A DNA stretch of 42,439 bases from Jeongeupia chitinilytica (GTDB taxonomy: Bacteria > Pseudomonadota > Gammaproteobacteria > Burkholderiales > Chitinibacteraceae), in NCBI RefSeq assembly GCF_014652315.1, contig NZ_BMYO01000013.1, positions 807-43,245 on the forward strand, written 5' to 3'. How positions within the stretch are numbered: position 1 is the stretch's first letter; each line of letters starts with the position of its first letter. This document shows positions 8,628-16,501 of this stretch, piece after piece. The position numbers and the translations under genes are program-made. The notes beneath the pieces are model-generated. The model did not search any database. It worked only from the letters and a program-made list of their open reading frames with translations, and was not told the DNA's origin.

Positions 8628-9266
8628 ATGGTCCGCAAGATCCTGTGTGTGCTGCTGCTCGTGTTCAGCACGGGCGCATTCGCCGCAACACAACTGAAGT
8701 GGAACGACCTGCAACCCGACGACCCGGCCTTGCGCGCCAAGGTTGCGGCAATGAGCAGCGACCAGCGCAGCCGGCTGGTGCGCGCGGTACAGCAGCGCAA
8801 GCTGCAGCTGAGCATGAAAGAGCAGGGCACCAAGCCCGACGCGCTGGGCGAGTGGGAGCGCAAGCTGCTGAAGGAAGACCTGAGCGATCTTGCACCGATG
8901 GTCGATCAGCTCAACGCCTTCGAGAAACGCCGCATCACCGATCTCAAGCCGTCGCTGAACCAGCAGGACGTACAGATCGACGGCTACCTGCTGCCGCTGA
9001 CGCAGAGCGACCGCAAGGTCACCGAGTTCCTGCTGGTCCCCATCGTCGGCGCCTGCATCCACGTCCCGCCGCCGCCGCCGAACCAGATGATCGTCGTGCG
9101 CTATCCGCAGGGCTATGAACAGGGCGAGCTGTTCGCGCCGGTGACGATCAGGGGCAAGCTCAAGGTCGGCCACAGCAAGAGCAACCTGTCACTGGTCGAC
9201 GGCGCAGCGATGGTCGAATCGGGCTACCAGATGTCGGCCGACGCCGTCACGGCCTACAAGAAATAG
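8628..9266 (+). CDS. DUF3299 family periplasmic protein
   Basis: A 212-residue exported protein. Two ATGs are available: 8622 touches the AGGAG sequence, while 8628 lies six bases after it and is preferred. The signal peptide (ILCVLLLVFSTGAFA) ends before ATQLKWNDLQP. The C-terminal half carries the DUF3299 hallmarks: IDGYLLPL, a TEFLLVPIVGACIHVPPPPP block and MIVVRYPQG. Proteins of this family are often encoded with DUF2796 and a MacB-like ABC transporter in zinc-uptake loci (the Vibrio ZrgABCDE system). The conserved Cys-Ile-His and poly-Pro segment is a plausible metal or partner site, which is inference. It is followed 28 bases later by the DUF2796 gene. Confidence 0.83.
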   Translation: MVRKILCVLLLVFSTGAFAATQLKWNDLQPDDPALRAKVAAMSSDQRSRLVRAVQQRKLQLSMKEQGTKPDALGEWERKLLKEDLSDLAPMVDQLNAFEKRRITDLKPSLNQQDVQIDGYLLPLTQSDRKVTEFLLVPIVGACIHVPPPPPNQMIVVRYPQGYEQGELFAPVTIRGKLKVGHSKSNLSLVDGAAMVESGYQMSADAVTAYKK

Positions 9267-9294
9267 CATTTCCGCAAGCAAAGGAGCAGGACCC

Positions 9295-9795
9295 ATGAAG
9301 AAGTGGATCGTACTGCTGGCGCTGACCAGCGCTGCAGCGTGGGCACACGATGACGAACATCACGAACACGGTCCGCACCAGCACGGTGTGGCGACGCTGG
9401 ATGTCGCGTTCGACAAGGGCGAACTGGCGCTGGACTTCGCCAGCCCGGCCGACAACGTGCTCGGTTTCGAGCACGCGCCCAAGACCGATGCCGAGCGCAA
9501 GAAAATCGACCAGATGACCAAAACGCTGTCGCTCGCGACCAATCTGTTCGTGCCCGAGGCCGCTGCCGGCTGCAAGACCAGCCCGGTCAAGGTGGCCGCG
9601 CCGGACTGGAGCACCGGTGCCCATGTCGACATCGATGCCGACTACAGCTTCAAGTGCCAGCGTGCGCCGGCCAGCATCGCGCTGCCGCTGTGGAAGCAGT
9701 ATCCGAACATCCGCGAACTGGTCGTGAACATCGCCACCGACAAGGGCCAGCGCCAGCTCAGGCTCAAGCCGGGCCAAACGCTGAACCTGCGCTGA
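9295..9795 (+). CDS. DUF2796 (ZrgA-like) His-rich periplasmic protein
   Basis: A 166-residue protein started at ATG 9295 after AAAGGAG. Its 17-residue signal peptide (MKKWIVLLALTSAAAWA) exposes a mature N terminus dense in metal ligands, HDDEHHEHGPHQHG, followed by VATLDVAFDKGELALDFASP, typical of DUF2796. In Vibrio cholerae the DUF2796 protein ZrgA is the periplasmic zinc-binding component of a zinc importer. Here the order DUF3299, DUF2796, ATPase, permease supports the same role. Downstream, only four bases separate it from the ATPase gene. Zinc is the best guess; nickel or copper cannot be excluded from sequence alone. Confidence 0.85.
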   Translation: MKKWIVLLALTSAAAWAHDDEHHEHGPHQHGVATLDVAFDKGELALDFASPADNVLGFEHAPKTDAERKKIDQMTKTLSLATNLFVPEAAAGCKTSPVKVAAPDWSTGAHVDIDADYSFKCQRAPASIALPLWKQYPNIRELVVNIATDKGQRQLRLKPGQTLNLR

Positions 9796-9799
9796 TCCG

Positions 9800-10498
9800 A
9801 TGCTGATCGAGCTGCGCGACCTCCATTTCAAGTGGCCGGGCAATCCGCGGGATACCTTGTGCATCCCGCAGTTTTCCCTGTCTGCCGAAGAAAAACTGTT
9901 CCTGCACGGCCCCAGCGGCAGCGGCAAGAGCACCTTGCTGGCGCTGCTGGCCGGCATCCAGAGCCCCGACTCGGGGCAACTGACCGTGCTGGGCCAGGAT
10001 CTGGCGAAACTGAGTGCACCGCAGCGCGATCACTTCCGCGCCAACCATCTGGGCTACGTGTTCCAGCAGTTCAATCTGCTGCCGTATCTGTCGGTGCGGC
10101 AGAACGTGCTGCTGGGCTGCCAGTTCTCGCGGCTGCGCCGCCAGCGGGCCACCGGACTGGCCGGCTCGCCGGAAAAGCAGGCGCTGGCCTTGCTCGCGCA
10201 ACTCGAGCTGGGCGATCTGGCCGATCGTCCGGCCCGCGCGCTGTCGGTCGGGCAGCAGCAGCGGGTCGCCGTGGCCCGGGCACTGATCGGTGCGCCGGAG
10301 CTGCTGATCGCCGACGAGCCGACGTCGGCGCTGGACGAAGCCCGCCGTGATGCCTTCGTCTCGCTGCTGTTCGCGTGTGCCGAGCAACAGCGCACGGCGG
10401 TGGTGCTGGTCAGCCATGATCCGCGGCTGGCCGAGGGCTTCGATCGCAGCCTGAACCTTTCCGAACTGAACACAGCAAGCCAGGTCGACCATGTTTGA
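9800..10498 (+). CDS. ABC transporter ATPase (LolD/MacB-type) of zinc-type cluster
   Basis: A 232-residue ATP-binding subunit with complete motifs: Walker A GPSGSGKST (about residues 35-43), Q-loop in YVFQQFNLLPYLSV, signature LSVGQQQRVAVARAL, Walker B LLIADEPTSALD and switch His in VVLVSHDP. The sequence class is that of LolD/MacB ATPases that partner FtsX-type permeases, matching the next gene, whose start overlaps this one by eight bases. It should supply energy at the inner membrane for the DUF2796 system. The start at ATG 9800 is four bases after the previous stop, consistent with translational coupling. Confidence 0.9.
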   Translation: MLIELRDLHFKWPGNPRDTLCIPQFSLSAEEKLFLHGPSGSGKSTLLALLAGIQSPDSGQLTVLGQDLAKLSAPQRDHFRANHLGYVFQQFNLLPYLSVRQNVLLGCQFSRLRRQRATGLAGSPEKQALALLAQLELGDLADRPARALSVGQQQRVAVARALIGAPELLIADEPTSALDEARRDAFVSLLFACAEQQRTAVVLVSHDPRLAEGFDRSLNLSELNTASQVDHV

Positions 10499-11750
10499 AA
10501 TTGCCTTACGCAGTCTGCGCAGCCGCCGGCTGACCGTGGTGCTGACCATCGCCACCATCGCGCTGGCCACGCTGATGCTGCTGGGCGTCGACCGGGTCCG
10601 CAACGAAACGCGCACCAGCTTCGCCAACACCGTCAGCGGCACCGACCTGATCGTCGGCGCGCGTACCGGTTCGATCCAGCTGCTGCTGTACAGCGTGTTC
10701 CGGGTCGGCAACGCGACCAACAACATCGACTGGCACAGCTACCAGAAGCTGGCGGCCGATCCGCGCGTGGCCTGGACCATTCCGGTCTCGCTGGGCGACA
10801 GCCACCACGGCTATCCGGTGCTCGGTACCAACCACGATTACTTCCGCTATCTGCGTTACGGCGACAACCAGCCACTGAAAATGCAGAGCGGCCACGAGTT
10901 CAGCCATCTGCACGACGTCGTGCTCGGCGCCAACATCGCCCGCCGGCTGCATTACCAGCTCGGGCAGAAACTGGTGCTGACCCACGGCAGCGGCGACGGC
11001 GCGCTCACCGAACATGCCGATCAGCCTTTCACCGTCACCGGCATCCTTGCGCCGACCGGCACCCCGGTCGACGACACGCTGCACATCTCGCTCGATGGCC
11101 TGACCGCGATCCACCAGGGCTGGGAGTCGGGCAGTGCCTCGCTGCTGGCGACCACCGGCGCGCTCTCGGCCGACGAGGACCGCGCGGTGCCGCCGCCGGA
11201 CAGCATCACCGCGTTCTACGTCGGGCTGAAATCGCGCACCGGGCTGTTCGGCGTCCAGCGCGCCATCAACCAGTTCCGTGGCGAACCGCTGATGGCCATC
11301 CTGCCCGGTGTTGCGCTGTCCGAGCTGTGGCAGCTGCTCAAGGTGGCCGAACAGGCGCTGCAGGTGCTGTCGTGGTTCGTGCTGCTGGTGGGCCTGCTGG
11401 GGATGATGACCGCGCTGCTGGTGGGACTGAACGAGCGCCGCCGCGAAATGGCGATCCTGCGTTCGGTCGGCGCCCGGCCGTGGCAGCTGTTCGCGCTGGT
11501 GGTCGGCGAAACGGCCTGCCTGCTGGTCGGCGGCATCGCCATCGGCTGCGCGCTGCTGCAGGGCGCGCTGGCCGTTGCCGGGCCGCTGCTGCGTGACCAC
11601 ATGACGCTGCTGATCACGCCGGGCTGGCCGACCGCCAGCGAATGGCTGCTGATGGGCTGCACCTTGCTGGCGGGGCTGGTGGTCAGCTTCGTTCCGGCAT
11701 GGCGCGCGTACCGGCTGTCCTTGAGCGACGGTTTGCACGTGGCGGCGTGA
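10491..11750 (+). CDS. FtsX/MacB-type ABC permease of zinc-type cluster
   Basis: A 419-residue inner-membrane permease with one N-terminal helix (VVLTIATIALATLMLLGV), a large periplasmic domain of about 230 residues and three C-terminal helices (VLSWFVLLVGLLGMMTALLV; ALVVGETACLLVGGIAIGC; EWLLMGCTLLAGLVVSF). The cytoplasmic coupling motif ERRREMAILRSVGA is characteristic of FtsX-fold proteins. The periplasmic part has several His residues (DSHHGYPVL, HEFSHLHDVV), fitting a metal-handling job. It overlaps the ATPase gene and ends 21 bases before a strong terminator, so it is the last gene of the cluster. FtsX-type permeases usually do mechanotransmission or extrusion rather than classical import. 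Confidence 0.88.
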   Translation: MFEIALRSLRSRRLTVVLTIATIALATLMLLGVDRVRNETRTSFANTVSGTDLIVGARTGSIQLLLYSVFRVGNATNNIDWHSYQKLAADPRVAWTIPVSLGDSHHGYPVLGTNHDYFRYLRYGDNQPLKMQSGHEFSHLHDVVLGANIARRLHYQLGQKLVLTHGSGDGALTEHADQPFTVTGILAPTGTPVDDTLHISLDGLTAIHQGWESGSASLLATTGALSADEDRAVPPPDSITAFYVGLKSRTGLFGVQRAINQFRGEPLMAILPGVALSELWQLLKVAEQALQVLSWFVLLVGLLGMMTALLVGLNERRREMAILRSVGARPWQLFALVVGETACLLVGGIAIGCALLQGALAVAGPLLRDHMTLLITPGWPTASEWLLMGCTLLAGLVVSFVPAWRAYRLSLSDGLHVAA

Positions 11751-11771
11751 TCGCCCGGTTGTACGTTCATG

Positions 11772-11797
11772 AAAAAAGCGCCCGGGTGGGCGCTTTT
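11772..11797 (+). terminator. Rho-independent terminator of zinc-type cluster
   Basis: AAAAGCGCCC pairs with GGGCGCTTTT around a GGGT loop, with A-rich and T-rich flanks on both sides, 21 bases after the permease stop. It is a textbook intrinsic terminator that could work in both directions. Confidence 0.9.
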
Positions 11798-12119
11798 AGT
11801 TAGACGTTGTACAGGTATGAACTGGACTTCAAAGTTGTTCTACTCGAAACAGTGGGAACACTACTGTCGGTGGTCAGTAGTGACGCAATTATGCGCGGTT
11901 CATAAACTGCGCCACAAAGGCATCAAGGATCATGAAAATCTGTGCCACTGGCAGCAGAGGAAACTGTTTGTTTGATGCACCAACAAGCATTTTTGCGAAC
12001 AAATGCCTGCAATAACACCAAAATAACCACAGCAACGACGCGGGTTCCAGCCTCACCCACTTCCTTACAGGTTATTGCAAATCGCACTTAGACCCATGAT
12101 TTAAAAAAAGAACACACGA
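11798..12119. other. AT-rich gene-free DNA left of the tRNA fragment
   Basis: Base composition drops sharply compared with both flanks. The only frame is a 52-codon one starting at ATG 11817, without a ribosome binding site or recognisable motif. A GCATTT/AAATGC inverted pair lies at about 11988-12009. The segment looks like residual foreign DNA beside the attachment-site remnant. Confidence 0.4.
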
Positions 12120-12174
12120 GACTCAAAATCCCCCGCAGCAATGCGTGTCGGTTCGAGTCCGACCCTGGGCACCA
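12120..12174 (+). pseudogene. 3' fragment of tRNA-Leu(CAA), attachment-site remnant
   Basis: The segment reads as the distal part of a class II tRNA: anticodon loop CTCAAAA (12122-12128, anticodon CAA), 3' anticodon stem TCCCC, variable arm CGCA-GCAA-TGCG, T arm GTCGG-TTCGAGT-CCGAC, acceptor strand CCTGGGC and encoded ACCA (12171-12174). The 5' half is absent: upstream bases do not pair with the anticodon stem beyond the last few positions, and no GCCCAGG acceptor strand precedes. Tyrosine integrases commonly recombine at tRNA 3' halves, and an integrase stub follows 160 bases later, so this is best read as an att site. Confidence 0.85.
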
Positions 12175-12180
12175 GTCATC

Positions 12181-12243
12181 CTTCCCAGGGCTTCCTGGGA
12201 AGTCCGGAGAACCCCCGAAAAGCCTAGCTTCCGGGGGTTTTTT
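12181..12243 (+). terminator. Tandem hairpins and T-run after tRNA fragment
   Basis: A perfect CTTCCCAGG-GCTT-CCTGGGAAG hairpin (12181-12202) is followed by CCCCCG...CGGGGG (12212-12237) with an inner AAAGC/GCTT pairing and six T residues. The second is a good intrinsic terminator, probably carried along with the tRNA 3' end or belonging to the former tRNA transcript. Confidence 0.75.
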
Positions 12244-12336
12244 GCGTCCAAGGGAAGCCAGCCAAGTCCGTTCACCTCCAGCATCGTCAGGCATACGTTT
12301 AGGAATACGCTGATTCGATTTGAAAATCGTATACCT

Positions 12337-12450
12337 ATGGCACGCGCCACCAAGCCCCTGCCCGATGCCGATTGCCGCAACGCCAAGCCACGCGACAAGT
12401 ATTTTTCCCCGTTCGATGGGGATGGCCCTTGTCTGCTTGTAAAGGCTTGA
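12337..12450 (+). pseudogene. Truncated tyrosine-recombinase integrase (N-terminal stub)
   Basis: A 37-codon frame starting at ATG 12337 encodes MARATKPLPDADCRNAKPRD, then FDGDGPCLLVKA and stops. This matches the N-terminal arm of P4/phage-type integrases (consensus LTDxxxRNAKPxDKPYKLFDGxGLYLLV). The catalytic domain (R-H-R-Y) is missing; downstream frames show no continuation. An imperfectly spaced CGATTT-GA-AAATCG palindrome (12316-12329) lies just before the start. The position directly after a tRNA 3' end is the normal one for such integrases, so this marks a deleted integrative element. Confidence 0.78.
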
Positions 12451-13023
12451 CGCCCTTTCAGTTTTTCGAGGTGTTGCACGCATATGCGCTGAAGCAACCG
12501 AAAAACCCGCTGATTTGCTCATTTCCTGCTCCGAGCATCCTCAGCCGAATCGACAAAAACGTACGCGCGTTGCGCTGCCGAACGATTGGCGCATCGCGAC
12601 AAGGCTTTAATCCCCATTAAGCGGGGCCGCGGCCATTGCTGTCGTTGCCGCTCCGCGCGGCACCCACTTCCATTGAAACCCGCACCGCCTTCGGCCTCGC
12701 GCCTCCGTCACAAATCCCACCCCCGGAAATCCGAACCGCGTCCATCCCTCTCAAAAGGGAGGCATCCACGATTCGACTTGCTGTGCCCTGCTCAGCGCAA
12801 GCACTTCGCCTGCAGATTGTCGAATCTGCAGCGGATGGTCAGTTCGCACCGGCTTCAGGCATTTAATCAACAAAAAAAAAGTATCAATAACAACAAAGTT
12901 TCGCATTATTGAAACTAAAACTTTACATGAAGGTGGCATAGTGTAAGTTTTATAACTTAGCTGCAAAAGCAAATTGCAAGCACCTGTGATCCAGAAGTCA
13001 AGCATCTGAGGGACTGTCGACGC
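12451..13023. other. Gene-free remnant region before aspT operon
   Basis: No intact gene is visible. The left half keeps short frames with frequent stops and looks decayed. A perfect 9-bp hairpin CTGCAGATT-GTCG-AATCTGCAG lies at 12810-12831. A single CCCC-ATTAAG-CGGGG hairpin occurs near 12612-12625 with no second copy. From 12860 the DNA becomes AT-rich and forms the leader of the aspT operon. Confidence 0.45.
12895..12959 (+). promoter_or_regulatory. Candidate promoter/operator of aspT operon
   Basis: AAAGTTT (12895-12901) and AAACTTT (12918-12924) are inverted around an inner AGTTTC/GAAACT pair, and a second palindrome TAAGTT-TTAT-AACTTA covers 12944-12959. TTTACA (12922-12927) could serve as -35 with a poor -10 (TAAGTT) 16 bases later. 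The nested symmetry suggests a regulator site, but the promoter assignment is weak. Confidence 0.35.
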
Positions 13024-14733
13024 ATGCCCGAATCACCGCTCTTGCTGTTGCAGCAGAACCCGGCCATCGCCTTGTTCCTTGCGTTGACGGCCGGCTACGC
13101 CTTTGGCCGGGTCCGTTTCGGGCCGATCCAGCTCGGTGGCGTCTGCGGCACGCTGCTTGCCGCGCTGCTGATCGGCAACTTCGTCGAAGTCCAGCCTGCG
13201 CCGGGCATCAAATCGCTGTTTTTCGCCCTCTTCATCTTCGCGCTCGGCTACGCCGGCGGGCCGCAATTCTTCGCCAACCTGAACGCAAAAGGCCTGCGCC
13301 TCGGGCTTTTGTGTGCCGTTGAAGTCGCGGCGGTACTGGCCCTGGTGATGGGTGCCACCTGGCTTTTCGGCCTCGATCAGGGCACCGCCGCGGGCCTGAT
13401 GGCCGGCGCCGCCACCGAATCCGCCGTGGTCGGAACGGCCTCCGATGCCGTATCCAAACTGCCGCTGGCTCCGGACCTGATCCAGAAGCTGCAGGCCAAT
13501 GTCGTGACGGCCTACTCGATCACCTATGTATTCGGCCTGATCGCGATCGTCATTGCCACCAGCCAGCTGTTTCCACTGCTGCTGAAGATCAACCTCAGGA
13601 AGGACGCCGACGCACTCTTGCAGCAGATGGGCGGACTGAACAATGACGACGATGACGCCGACCTGCAGGCCGCCCCCGAGGTAGTCGGACGCATTTACCG
13701 GATCGATGCCGCGGCCGGGAAGCGGGTGGCCGACATCGAGGCCGGCGTCGACGGCAAGGCCAGCATCGAACGAGTCCGGCGCCACGGCAAACTGATCGAT
13801 GCGACACCGGAACTGGTCCTGCAGCGGGGAGACGCCGTCCTGCTCACCGGCCAGCGCGACAGCGTTCTGGCCTGCAGCCCCTTGCTGGGCCCCGAAGTCG
13901 CGCACGTCGCCGGGCTCGATTTCGCGGTGGAGATCGAAGACATCGTCTTCAACCGCCGCGATCTGGCGAACCGGGCACTGGGCGAGCTGCGCCGCGAGTT
14001 CCGCCGGACCGGAATCAGCGACGGCGTCCACCTGCTGGAAATACGCCGGCTGGGCGAGCCGCTGCCGCTGCTGCCCGACCTGCGCCTTCAGCCCGGCGAC
14101 GTCGTCCGCCTGCAGGGCTCGCCGCGCGACATCGCCAAGGTCAGTGCGCACATCGGCCAGCGCATCGACAAGTCCGACGAAACCGACTTTACCTACGCCG
14201 GGCTGGGCATCGTGCTCGGGATTCTCGTGGGCGCGCTCGGCGTAAAGGTCGGCGGCGTCAATTTCTCGCTCGGGACCGGTGGCGGCGCGCTGCTGAGCGG
14301 CCTGCTGTTCGGCTGGTTTCAGGCGCTGCGCCCTGGCGTCGGGCACATTCCGGCTTCCGCAATCGAACTGATGAAAGACCTCGGCCTGGCGATGTTCATC
14401 GCCTGCGTCGGGCTGTCCTCCGGGCCGCAGGCCATGGCGCTGGTCAAGAGTTACGGCATCGCGCTGCCGATCACCGGCGTGCTGATCGCGCTGGTGCCGG
14501 CGACGCTGTCACTGCTGCTCGGGCGTTTCATCCTGAAGCTCGACAGCCCGGTGCTGCTCGGCGCGATTGCCGGGCAGCAGTGCAGCACGCCGGCATTGAG
14601 CGCCGTCGTCAACGCAGCCGGCAACACGACGCCGCTGCTCGGCTACACGATCACCTATGCCATTTCCAACATCGTGCTGCCGCTGATGGGGCCGCTGATC
14701 ATTTTTCTGGCAGGTCAGATCGTCGTTCACTGA
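13024..14733 (+). CDS. aspT: AspT-type aspartate:alanine antiporter, first copy
   Basis: A 569-residue inner-membrane carrier of the AAE family, which exchanges external aspartate for internal alanine. Family layout is complete: N-terminal helices beginning IALFLALTAGYAFGRV, the motif LFALFIFALGYAGGPQFF, a central cytoplasmic region with two TrkA-C-like modules (VGRIYRIDAAAGKRV and ALGELRREFRRTGI), then C-terminal helices with GTGGGALLSGLLFGW and the GQQCSTPALSAV motif. The start is ATG 13024 after a modest GAGGG sequence. It is followed 43 bases later by a second aspT and then the decarboxylase, forming a transport-decarboxylation operon that generates proton motive force. It differs clearly from the second copy, for example in the acidic NNDDDDADL linker. 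Confidence 0.88.
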   Translation: MPESPLLLLQQNPAIALFLALTAGYAFGRVRFGPIQLGGVCGTLLAALLIGNFVEVQPAPGIKSLFFALFIFALGYAGGPQFFANLNAKGLRLGLLCAVEVAAVLALVMGATWLFGLDQGTAAGLMAGAATESAVVGTASDAVSKLPLAPDLIQKLQANVVTAYSITYVFGLIAIVIATSQLFPLLLKINLRKDADALLQQMGGLNNDDDDADLQAAPEVVGRIYRIDAAAGKRVADIEAGVDGKASIERVRRHGKLIDATPELVLQRGDAVLLTGQRDSVLACSPLLGPEVAHVAGLDFAVEIEDIVFNRRDLANRALGELRREFRRTGISDGVHLLEIRRLGEPLPLLPDLRLQPGDVVRLQGSPRDIAKVSAHIGQRIDKSDETDFTYAGLGIVLGILVGALGVKVGGVNFSLGTGGGALLSGLLFGWFQALRPGVGHIPASAIELMKDLGLAMFIACVGLSSGPQAMALVKSYGIALPITGVLIALVPATLSLLLGRFILKLDSPVLLGAIAGQQCSTPALSAVVNAAGNTTPLLGYTITYAISNIVLPLMGPLIIFLAGQIVVH

Positions 14734-14776
14734 CCTGCTTGTCCTGCAGTAAACCAACTAAAAAGAGGTGCGCACC

Positions 14777-16462
14777 GTGGATTGGTTACACGAAATCTTC
14801 AAGCGATCACCAGAGATAGCGTTGTTCCTCTCTCTGGCGCTCGGTTACCGGATCGGCAAGATCAATTTCGGCAAGTTCCAGCTGGGTGGTGTCGCCGGCT
14901 CGCTGCTGGTCGCGGTCGTGGTCAGCCAGGTCGGTGTGTCGATCGACCCGGGCGTCAAATCGGTGCTGTTCGCGCTCTTCATCTACGCGGTCGGTTACGA
15001 AAGCGGACCGCAGTTCTTCAACTCGCTCGGCAAGCAGTCGATCCGCGAAATCATTCTCGCCATCGTCCTCTCCGCCACCGGGCTGCTGACCGTGGTCGTG
15101 CTGGCCAAGCTGACCGGGCTGGACAAGGGTCTCGCCGCCGGTATCGCCGCCGGTGGCCTGACGCAGTCGGCCATCATCGGCACGGCCGGTGACGCGCTGG
15201 CCAAGCTCGGCCTGCCGGCCGAGGAGCTCAAGCAGCTGCAGGCCAACGTCGCCATCGGCTATGCGGTGACTTATGTGTTCGGTTCGTTCGGCGCCATCAT
15301 CGTCTGCGTCAACATCCTGCCGAAGTTCATGGGCCGCAGCATCCGTGACGACGCCATCGCGGCCGAAAGCGCGATGCAGTCCGGCGTACAGGTGCTCGGA
15401 CCGGGGCAGCTCGCCGCAGTGCCGCAACTGGTCGGCCGGGTGTACCGCGTCGAAAAGGCCGCCGGACGGACCGTGGGCGAGATCGAGCAATCGTCGACGC
15501 CGCCGACCACGATCGAACGCGTCAAACGCGGCGGGCAGATCATCGCCGCTTCGGCCGAGTTCGTGCTGTCGCAGGACGACATCGTGTTGCTGGTCGGCCG
15601 CCGCACCGCCGTGCTCGAACAGTCCGCTGTGATCGGTTCCGAGGTTCACGGTGAAACCGGCATGGATCTGGCGATGCAGCGCATCGACATCGTGATCACC
15701 AGCAAGCGGCTGCAGAACAAGTCGCTTGGCCAGATCGCCGCAGAAGCCTCGCCCGAGATACGACACGGTGTCTATGCGGTCGGCCTGTCCCGGATGGGCA
15801 AGCCGCTGCCGATGGCACCGGAAACCATCGTCCAGACCGGCGACGTGCTGACCGTATATGGCGCGGAAAAGGACGTGAGCCGCGTGGCCGGCGTGGTCGG
15901 CTACACCGTGATCCATACCGAAAAGACCGACTTCGTCTACATGGGCGCCGGTCTGGTGGTCGGCCTGCTGATCGGCCTGCTGGTCGTCAAGATCGGCTCG
16001 ATTCCGCTCACCTTGGGCAGCGGCGGCGGCGCGCTGCTCTCGGGTCTGCTGTTCGGCTGGTACCGCGCCAAGAAGCAGACCTTCGGCGCCATGCCCGGCG
16101 GTGCGGTGCAGATCCTGAAAGACCTCGGTCTTGCCGGCTTTGTCGTCGTCGTTGGCCTGTCGTCGGGCCTGCAGGCGGTGGAAACCGTGCGCGAACACGG
16201 CTTCACGATCTTCCTCGTCGGCGTCGCCGTCACCATCATCCCTCTGCTGCTGACGATGCTGTTCGGCCGCTACGTGCTGCGCTACGACAACGTCGCAGTA
16301 TTTGCCGGCGCCTTGTCGGGGTCGCGCAGCGCCAACCCGGCCTTCGGCGAAATCCTCGACAAGGCCGAGAACTCGATTCCCACCGTTCCTTTTGCGATCA
16401 CCTATGCCCTGGCCAACGTGCTGCTCACGTTGCTCGGTCCGCTGGTCATCGCCTTCATGTAA
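14777..16462 (+). CDS. aspT: AspT-type aspartate:alanine antiporter, second copy
   Basis: A 561-residue paralogue of the preceding carrier. GTG 14777, eight bases after AGAGG, is preferred over the in-frame GTG at 14768, which overlaps that site; the protein then starts MDWLHEIFKRSPEIALFLSL as usual for the family. Shared hallmarks are FALFIYAVGYESGPQFF, two TrkA-C-like modules in the central domain, GSGGGALLSGLLFGW and the C-terminal SGSRSANPAFGEI motif; the last differs from the GQQCSTPALS of the first copy at the equivalent place. It lies 39 bases before the decarboxylase gene. Whether both copies carry aspartate/alanine or one has another substrate cannot be told. Confidence 0.88.
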   Translation: MDWLHEIFKRSPEIALFLSLALGYRIGKINFGKFQLGGVAGSLLVAVVVSQVGVSIDPGVKSVLFALFIYAVGYESGPQFFNSLGKQSIREIILAIVLSATGLLTVVVLAKLTGLDKGLAAGIAAGGLTQSAIIGTAGDALAKLGLPAEELKQLQANVAIGYAVTYVFGSFGAIIVCVNILPKFMGRSIRDDAIAAESAMQSGVQVLGPGQLAAVPQLVGRVYRVEKAAGRTVGEIEQSSTPPTTIERVKRGGQIIAASAEFVLSQDDIVLLVGRRTAVLEQSAVIGSEVHGETGMDLAMQRIDIVITSKRLQNKSLGQIAAEASPEIRHGVYAVGLSRMGKPLPMAPETIVQTGDVLTVYGAEKDVSRVAGVVGYTVIHTEKTDFVYMGAGLVVGLLIGLLVVKIGSIPLTLGSGGGALLSGLLFGWYRAKKQTFGAMPGGAVQILKDLGLAGFVVVVGLSSGLQAVETVREHGFTIFLVGVAVTIIPLLLTMLFGRYVLRYDNVAVFAGALSGSRSANPAFGEILDKAENSIPTVPFAITYALANVLLTLLGPLVIAFM

Positions 16463-16501
16463 TCCCCGCCGGTCCAAGCACGAACCAACAAGGAGTACAC
16501 C

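Noticed and set aside
11817..11975. 52-codon frame beside the tRNA fragment
   Set aside because: No ribosome binding site, lies right after a strong terminator, and composition is that of decayed AT-rich DNA.
12600..12640. A CCCC-ATTAAG-CGGGG hairpin that resembles part of a CRISPR repeat
   Set aside because: Only one copy, no regularly spaced partner and no cas gene in the window.
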